Origin: Gammaproteobacteria bacterium
GTDB lineage: Bacteria; Pseudomonadota; Gammaproteobacteria; Steroidobacterales; MnTg04
DNA length: 9,656 bases
Assembly (NCBI GenBank): GCA_027297845.1
Contig: JAPUHG010000022.1
Location: 1-9,656, forward strand
Reading direction: 5' to 3'
In this document: positions 5,901 through 9,656 of the stretch, one piece after another
Numbering within the stretch: position 1 is the stretch's first letter
Layout of the letters: every line of letters starts with the position of its first letter
Position numbers and translations under genes: made by a program
Notes under the pieces: model-generated
The model's database searches: none
Told to the model about the DNA's origin: nothing
The model's input: the letters and a program-made list of their open reading frames with translations, nothing else

Positions 5901-7193
5901 ATGCTCGAAAAATTAAAAAACTTCACGGATAAAACGTTGTGGAATCCGACCATCGATAAGTCCATGTCGATCAATCATCGACTGCTGAGATTGTTGCGTC
6001 TCCCCTATGCACTGGCGCGTGATGTCGGGAGCGGCGCGCTCAGTCTGCGGGCGATGAGCCTGGTCTATACGACCATGTTATCCATCGTACCGTTGCTGGC
6101 GTTCAGTTTTTCCGTACTCAAGGGGCTTGGCTTACATAACAGGCTAGAGCCACTGTTGTTGAAATATTTCGAACCGCTGGGTGAACGCGGAATCGAGATA
6201 ACCGCAAAGATTATCGGTTTTGTCGACAACGTAAAGGGTAGCGTGCTCGGCAGTGTCGGTCTTTTGTTTTTGATCTGGGTGGTGTTTTCCATGGTGAAAA
6301 AAGTGGAAGACAGCTTTAACTATGTCTGGCAGGTTGAAAAGCCGCGCAGCCTCGGCCGCCGTTTCAGTGAGTACATCAGTGTCACCCTGATCGGACCGGT
6401 AGTCATGGTATTGGCGCTTGGCATGATCGCTTCGATCAACAACACCACGCTGGTGCAGAAACTTTCTGAAATCGAGCCGTTCGGCATGACGCTCATCATG
6501 ATCGGCAAACTTGCGCCTTACGTGCTTATCGTCTTGCTGTTCAGTTTTGTCTATATTTTTGTCCCCAACACCTCGGTCAAATTTCGCGCGGCCCTCGGTG
6601 GCGGTACGATCGCTGGTGTACTCTGGGCATTCATCGGCGCAATATTCGCATCCTTCGTCGCCTATTCAAGTACCCGCTCGGCCATATATTCCGGATTTGC
6701 GATCGTGCTGGTGGCACTGATCTGGCTATACGTGAGCTGGTTGATTCTACTTTTAGGGGCACAAATTTCGTTTTATCTCCAACGGCCAGAATACATGCGT
6801 CGCGGCCGGCAACAAATAGAGCCGGTCGGGCAATTACGCGAAGGCCTGGCGCTGGCAGTGATGATTAATGTCGCCCAGTCGTTTCGCGATAACACATCGC
6901 AATGGACGATCAACTCGCTAGCATCCGAACTGAATGTGCCGGGCACTGCGCTGGGCCCGGTCGTTGAGCGGCTGCTGGCCAGCGGGATGCTGGCGATTAC
7001 CGAAAAGGAAAATCTGCTCCCGGGAAGCGAAATTAGCCGAATCGGAATTTCCGATATCCTCCAGGTGATTCGCGAGAATCGGGATATCCCGGCGCTCAAA
7101 TGGGGCCCTAAAGTCGGCGCGCTAACGGCCCAGGTTAACGACGCCATTGCCGACGCAACCGGGGACACGACACTGGCAGAAATCCTAGATTAG
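5901..7193 (+). CDS. YihY/BrkB-family inner-membrane protein with a C-terminal extension
   Basis: This belongs to the YihY/virulence factor BrkB family, once misnamed ribonuclease BN; its molecular role is not settled. Six hydrophobic spans are visible at roughly residues 51-75, 114-133, 160-181, 199-220, 233-256 and 264-287. Family marks include SLVYTTMLSIVPLLAF, the VEDSFNYVW loop, VYIFVPNTSVKFRAALGGG, YSGFAIVLVALIWLYVSW and LLLGAQISF. At 430 residues it is well over the 290 of E. coli YihY. The extra part, about 305-430, is soluble and looks like a winged-helix fold: SQWTINSLASELNVPGTALGPVVERLLASGML resembles a DNA-binding helix pair. Such tails occur in some family members. The ATG at 5901 has no clear ribosome site; the next in-frame ATG (5964) has none either. 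It follows purC by 140 bases with a probable promoter of its own. Confidence 0.9.
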   Translation: MLEKLKNFTDKTLWNPTIDKSMSINHRLLRLLRLPYALARDVGSGALSLRAMSLVYTTMLSIVPLLAFSFSVLKGLGLHNRLEPLLLKYFEPLGERGIEITAKIIGFVDNVKGSVLGSVGLLFLIWVVFSMVKKVEDSFNYVWQVEKPRSLGRRFSEYISVTLIGPVVMVLALGMIASINNTTLVQKLSEIEPFGMTLIMIGKLAPYVLIVLLFSFVYIFVPNTSVKFRAALGGGTIAGVLWAFIGAIFASFVAYSSTRSAIYSGFAIVLVALIWLYVSWLILLLGAQISFYLQRPEYMRRGRQQIEPVGQLREGLALAVMINVAQSFRDNTSQWTINSLASELNVPGTALGPVVERLLASGMLAITEKENLLPGSEISRIGISDILQVIRENRDIPALKWGPKVGALTAQVNDAIADATGDTTLAEILD

Positions 7194-7230
7194 GAATCTG
7201 CGCGGTAGAAAGTACTGGCGTGTGCACTGC

Positions 7231-7358
7231 GCTGAAGGGCAGGACGCCCAAATGCCGCGGAGCCCCATACGACCGAAGGAAGTCCCCTTACGGGAGACGG
7301 GCGAGAGTGACGCCTCGCCTTGTCTCGCGCTCGCCTGAGATTTTTTCAACAGGCTGCT
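7231..7358. repeat. Structured intergenic element with nested inverted repeats (possible dispersed REP/MITE-like repeat)
   Basis: The 182 bases between the YihY-family gene and pmbA have no coding frame of note but are full of short inverted repeats: GGGC/GCCC (7237-7240 and 7246-7249); GTCCCC/GGGAGAC with a TTAC loop and one bulged A (7282-7298); GGCGAG (7300-7305) with CTCGCC at 7314-7319 or 7330-7335; and GCGAGA (7301-7306) with TCTCGC (7323-7328). The block ends in six Ts and CAACAGGCTGCTAG (7347-7360). On the other strand this reads CAGCCTGTTGAAAAAA, a motif I recall from repeats between genes in various proteobacteria. No second copy is in the window, so the repeat status is inferred. 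Confidence 0.42.
7323..7346 (+). terminator. Weak intrinsic terminator candidate after the YihY-family gene
   Basis: TCTC (7323-7326) can pair with GAGA (7337-7340), extended by one G-T pair, immediately before six Ts (7341-7346). It is on the correct strand, about 130 bases after the stop at 7193. The stem is short, and the same bases can join the competing hairpins of the structured element, so termination strength is doubtful. Confidence 0.3.
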
Positions 7359-7375
7359 AGAAATATTATCGCCGA

Positions 7376-8725
7376 CTAATTTCCCGCGATCTTCATTTCG
7401 CCCAACAGCAAAGACGGCGTACGAACCCCCGAGCGCACGTCGAGATCATTACCGACCGCGAGGATTCCCGTCAGCATGTCGGCAAGATTGCCGGCAATGG
7501 TAATTTCGTGGACTGGGTATAGAATTTCCCCGCGCTCCACCCAAAAACCCGCAGCGCCCCTGGAATAGTCGCCAGTCAGGATATTCACCCCCTGACCGAT
7601 CAACTCGGTCAACAGCAAACCCGTACCCATTTGTTTCAATAGTTCTTCCTGGCTCGCCTGGCCGGGCTCGAGTTCCAGGTTGTGTACCCCACCACCGTTC
7701 GCGGTCGTTTTCATGCCCAGTTTGCGCGCCGTGTAACTGTTCAGCACATAGCCTTGCAGGGCACCTTCATTTACCAGGTCACGATCGACGGTGGCCACTC
7801 CTTCGCTGTCAAAAGCGGCGCTACCGACCGCTTTTTTCAGGTGCGGTCTTTCATAGACATTGATCCCGTTTGCCAGGACTTGCTTGCCAATCGCGTCGCA
7901 CAGATAGGAGGCCTTGCGATACTGGGCGGTTCCGCTAACCGCAGCGACCAGGTGGCCCAACAAACCACGGGCAAGCTCAGCCGGAAACAGCACCTGTGCC
8001 TCGCGCGTATCGATTTTCCTCGAGCCCAGTCTGGCCAGTGCCCGCTGCGCCGCTTTTCTTCCCAGCTCATCCAGATCCATCAGCTCAACCGGGTCGCGAG
8101 CGCTGCTATACCAGTAGTCCCTTTGCATCTCGTCGTCCTGCTCAGCGACGACGACACAACTGGCGCTGTGGCTGGTTCCCTGCTTGACACCCATGAAGCC
8201 GTAGCTGTTTCCATATACCGAGAGGCCCTGGTTACTCGAAACGGTAGCGCCCTCGGAATTGCCGATTCGCCGATCGGCGGCCAGCGCTGCCGCTTCGCAG
8301 CGTGTTGCCAGATCTATCGCTCGCGGCGCTGTGAGATCCCAGGGATGATAAAGATCGAGTTCCGGAAACTCGGTAACCATCAACTCCGCATCCGCAAGTC
8401 CGGCGCAGGGATCCGTTGTCGTAAAGCCCGCAATGGAGCAGGCTTTCCGCACGGTGTCTGCGACCGCCGCGGCACCGAGATCGGTGGTACTCGCCGAACC
8501 TTTTTGCTGACCGAAAAACACTGTAATACCGAGACAGCGATCCTGCTGGGACTCCAGCGTCTCGACTTCACCCATGCGGACCGTGACCGACAGGCCGGAT
8601 GACAGGCTGGCATTTGCCTCCGCCTGGCTGGCGCCTTCTTTTTCAGCCTGCCGCAGGCAGCCGGCAACCAGGTCCTGCAAATCCTGCTGGTTTAGCTCCC
8701 TGGCGAGCTGTTTTAGCTGACCCAT
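7376..8725 (-). CDS. pmbA: PmbA/TldE, subunit of the TldD-TldE metalloprotease
   Basis: PmbA (TldE) forms a complex with TldD that degrades flexible peptides; in E. coli it matures microcin B17 and helps remove the antitoxin CcdA. The active-site zinc motif is in TldD, so no HExxxH is expected here and none is seen. The 449-residue length equals the family norm (450 in E. coli). Recognisable segments are ASTTDLGAAAVADTVRKA, the middle SEGATVSSNQGLSVYGNSYGF region, TARKLGMKTTANGGGVHNL, ILTGDYSRGAAGFWVERGEI (about 382-401) and the end VRTPSLLLGEMKIAGN. The ATG at 8725 has AGGGA about seven bases upstream. It is transcribed away from iadA. In E. coli pmbA is divergent from yjgA, which is not here. 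Its partner tldD must lie outside the window, as is normal. Confidence 0.95.
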   Translation of the reverse strand: MGQLKQLARELNQQDLQDLVAGCLRQAEKEGASQAEANASLSSGLSVTVRMGEVETLESQQDRCLGITVFFGQQKGSASTTDLGAAAVADTVRKACSIAGFTTTDPCAGLADAELMVTEFPELDLYHPWDLTAPRAIDLATRCEAAALAADRRIGNSEGATVSSNQGLSVYGNSYGFMGVKQGTSHSASCVVVAEQDDEMQRDYWYSSARDPVELMDLDELGRKAAQRALARLGSRKIDTREAQVLFPAELARGLLGHLVAAVSGTAQYRKASYLCDAIGKQVLANGINVYERPHLKKAVGSAAFDSEGVATVDRDLVNEGALQGYVLNSYTARKLGMKTTANGGGVHNLELEPGQASQEELLKQMGTGLLLTELIGQGVNILTGDYSRGAAGFWVERGEILYPVHEITIAGNLADMLTGILAVGNDLDVRSGVRTPSLLLGEMKIAGN

Positions 8726-8761
8726 AGGCTGTCCCTGGACAAAAAGGCGAACGAGAAGCGG

Positions 8762-8790
8762 ATTCTAACCGCCCGCTACGCGCCTGCACA
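8762..8790 (-). promoter_or_regulatory. Candidate sigma-70 promoter for pmbA
   Basis: Read on the minus strand, TGTGCA (8790-8785, four of six consensus bases) and TAGAAT (8767-8762, five of six) are exactly 17 bases apart. Transcription would start near 8755, leaving about 30 bases before the pmbA ATG, with the AGGGA ribosome site in between. This is the best promoter match in the window. Confidence 0.5.
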
Positions 8791-8830
8791 GCCGGGCAAT
8801 TTCACTCGGCAAGACAGCGGGTATATTTTG

Positions 8831-8853
8831 GCCGGCGTGTTAGTATAGCCGGC
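8831..8853 (+). promoter_or_regulatory. Candidate extended -10 promoter for iadA, flanked by GCCGGC repeats
   Basis: TGTTAGTAT at 8838-8846 is an extended -10 element (TG, one base, TAGTAT with four of six consensus bases). GCCGGC occurs on both sides (8831-8836 and 8848-8853), 11 bases apart; these copies can pair and are followed by TGTTTTT, so a hairpin near the transcription start is also possible. A transcript starting near 8853 would have a leader of roughly 23 bases. Confidence 0.4.
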
Positions 8854-8861
8854 TGTTTTTC

Positions 8862-8866
8862 GAGGT
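8862..8866 (+). promoter_or_regulatory. Ribosome binding site that decides the TTG start of iadA
   Basis: GAGGT at 8862-8866 lies nine bases before TTG at 8876. An in-frame TAA at 8867-8869 rules out any earlier start, and no in-frame ATG follows before residue 40, inside the conserved N-terminal region. TTG is therefore the best-supported start codon. Confidence 0.6.
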
Positions 8867-8875
8867 TAATCCAAA

Positions 8876-9656
8876 TTGTACCTGCTACAGAACGCCCATA
8901 TTTTGACACCCGATATTTCCGCCGCCCGTCATCTGCTGATCGGCGGCGGGCGCATCCTGTGGATTGGCGAAAACCCGGCGGATTTAGCAGCCATGGAAAA
9001 ATCGCCAGCGTTTGAGGTCATTGATCTCGAAGACCGCTGGCTGGTGCCTGGGCTGGTTGACTGCCACGCCCATATCACCGGCGGCGGTGGTGAGTCAGGA
9101 TTTTCCAGCCAGGTTCCGGCACCGCTGCTCAGCCGCTATACCTCCGCCGGCGTCACCTCGGTCATTGGTCTGCTCGGCACGGACGATCTGACGCGCAACA
9201 CCTCGGCGCTACTTGCCAGGACCCGGGCACTGAACGAGGAAGGAATCAGTGCATGGTGCTATACCGGTGGCTACCATCTGCCGTTGACGACGCTGACCGG
9301 TAGCGCGCGTTCGGACATCGTGCATATCGACCCGGTCATCGGCGTTGGCGAATTCGCCCTTTCCGATCACCGGTCGAGCCAGCCGACACTGGACGAATTA
9401 TTGAGAGTTGCCAGCGAAGTACATGTCGCCGGACTGATGAGCGGAAAAGCCGGTGTTTTGCATCTGCATATGGGTGACGGTGAACGCGGCCTGGAGCTGG
9501 TCCGTCAGGCGATCGCAGGCAGCGAGCTGCCTGCGCGAGTATTCCATCCCACCCACGTCAACCGGCGTCGCGAACTTTTTGCAGAAGCCCTGCAACTGGT
9601 TGAACTGGGCTGTACGATTGATGTCACCGCGTTTCCCGTCGGCGAAAATGAAGCTG
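8876..9656 (+). CDS. iadA: Isoaspartyl dipeptidase (amidohydrolase family), N-terminal part, cut by window edge
   Basis: IadA splits dipeptides with an N-terminal isoaspartate, clearing damaged Asp/Asn residues. The first 260 residues of about 390 are present and align well with E. coli IadA: LVPGLVDCHAHITGGGGE (metal ligands His64 and His66; Glu73), AGVTSVIGLLGTD, RALNEEGISAWCYTGGYH, ALSDHRSS, HLHMGDGE (His198) and FHPTHVNRRRELF (His227). The catalytic Asp (E. coli Asp285) lies beyond the edge. Relative to E. coli numbering the offset is four before and three after the GVGEF segment; Glu159 then falls on the E. coli carbamylated Lys162. So the two metals would be bridged by Glu, as in some other amidohydrolases. 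The gene starts with TTG, with GAGGT upstream, and is divergent from pmbA. Both products handle peptides, but a functional link is only a guess. Confidence 0.9.
   Translation, partial: MYLLQNAHILTPDISAARHLLIGGGRILWIGENPADLAAMEKSPAFEVIDLEDRWLVPGLVDCHAHITGGGGESGFSSQVPAPLLSRYTSAGVTSVIGLLGTDDLTRNTSALLARTRALNEEGISAWCYTGGYHLPLTTLTGSARSDIVHIDPVIGVGEFALSDHRSSQPTLDELLRVASEVHVAGLMSGKAGVLHLHMGDGERGLELVRQAIAGSELPARVFHPTHVNRRRELFAEALQLVELGCTIDVTAFPVGENEA

Noticed and set aside
5311..5974. Minus-strand open frames over the end of purC and the following gap
   Set aside because: They overlap purC in antisense and have no plausible motif or ribosome site that I can see.
7682..8602. A 306-residue open frame on the plus strand inside pmbA
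   Set aside because: It is the shadow of pmbA, which matches its family along the full length; the antisense translation is low in structure and rich in Arg and Gln.

Overview
The window looks like ordinary chromosomal DNA from an uncultured or little-studied gammaproteobacterium. The E. coli-like class 1A SpeD, the Crp/Vfr-type regulator with an intact recognition helix, DjlA with its single membrane anchor, the Coq7 end and the PmbA all match gammaproteobacterial families. The order coq7, speD, crp, then trp genes is one I know from Pseudomonas and relatives. I see no tRNA, rRNA, CRISPR array, prophage or transposase, and no obvious foreign island. Every stretch between genes is shorter than 200 bases.

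Layout: bases 3-299 (+) are the C-terminal half of coq7 (ubiquinone hydroxylase), convergent with speD (315-1115, -). A 139-193-base divergent region separates speD from a crp-like regulator (1309-1962, +). Crp is convergent with trpG/pabA (2022-2630, -), which follows rpe (2649-3317, -) and djlA (3394-4200, -) in what looks like a three-gene minus-strand unit. Divergent from djlA is a plus-strand pair: an unrecognised 176-residue acidic protein (4309-4839) and a long, ADE1-like purC (4855-5760). A 430-residue YihY/BrkB-family membrane protein follows (5901-7193). A 182-base structured non-coding stretch then precedes pmbA/tldE (7376-8725, -). Divergent from pmbA is iadA (8876 to the window end, +), which uses a TTG start and is cut by the edge.

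Most genes are housekeeping: ubiquinone, polyamine, pentose-phosphate, chorismate-derived and purine metabolism, a DnaK co-chaperone, and two peptidase-related proteins. The parts most worth a second look are: a trp region reduced to trpG alone (gph and trpE absent beside rpe, trpD and trpC absent beside crp); the unknown protein ahead of purC; the structured element at 7231-7358; and a Glu in IadA where the E. coli enzyme has its carbamylated Lys. I found no convincing undescribed multi-gene system. All family assignments come from reading the translations; no database search was run.
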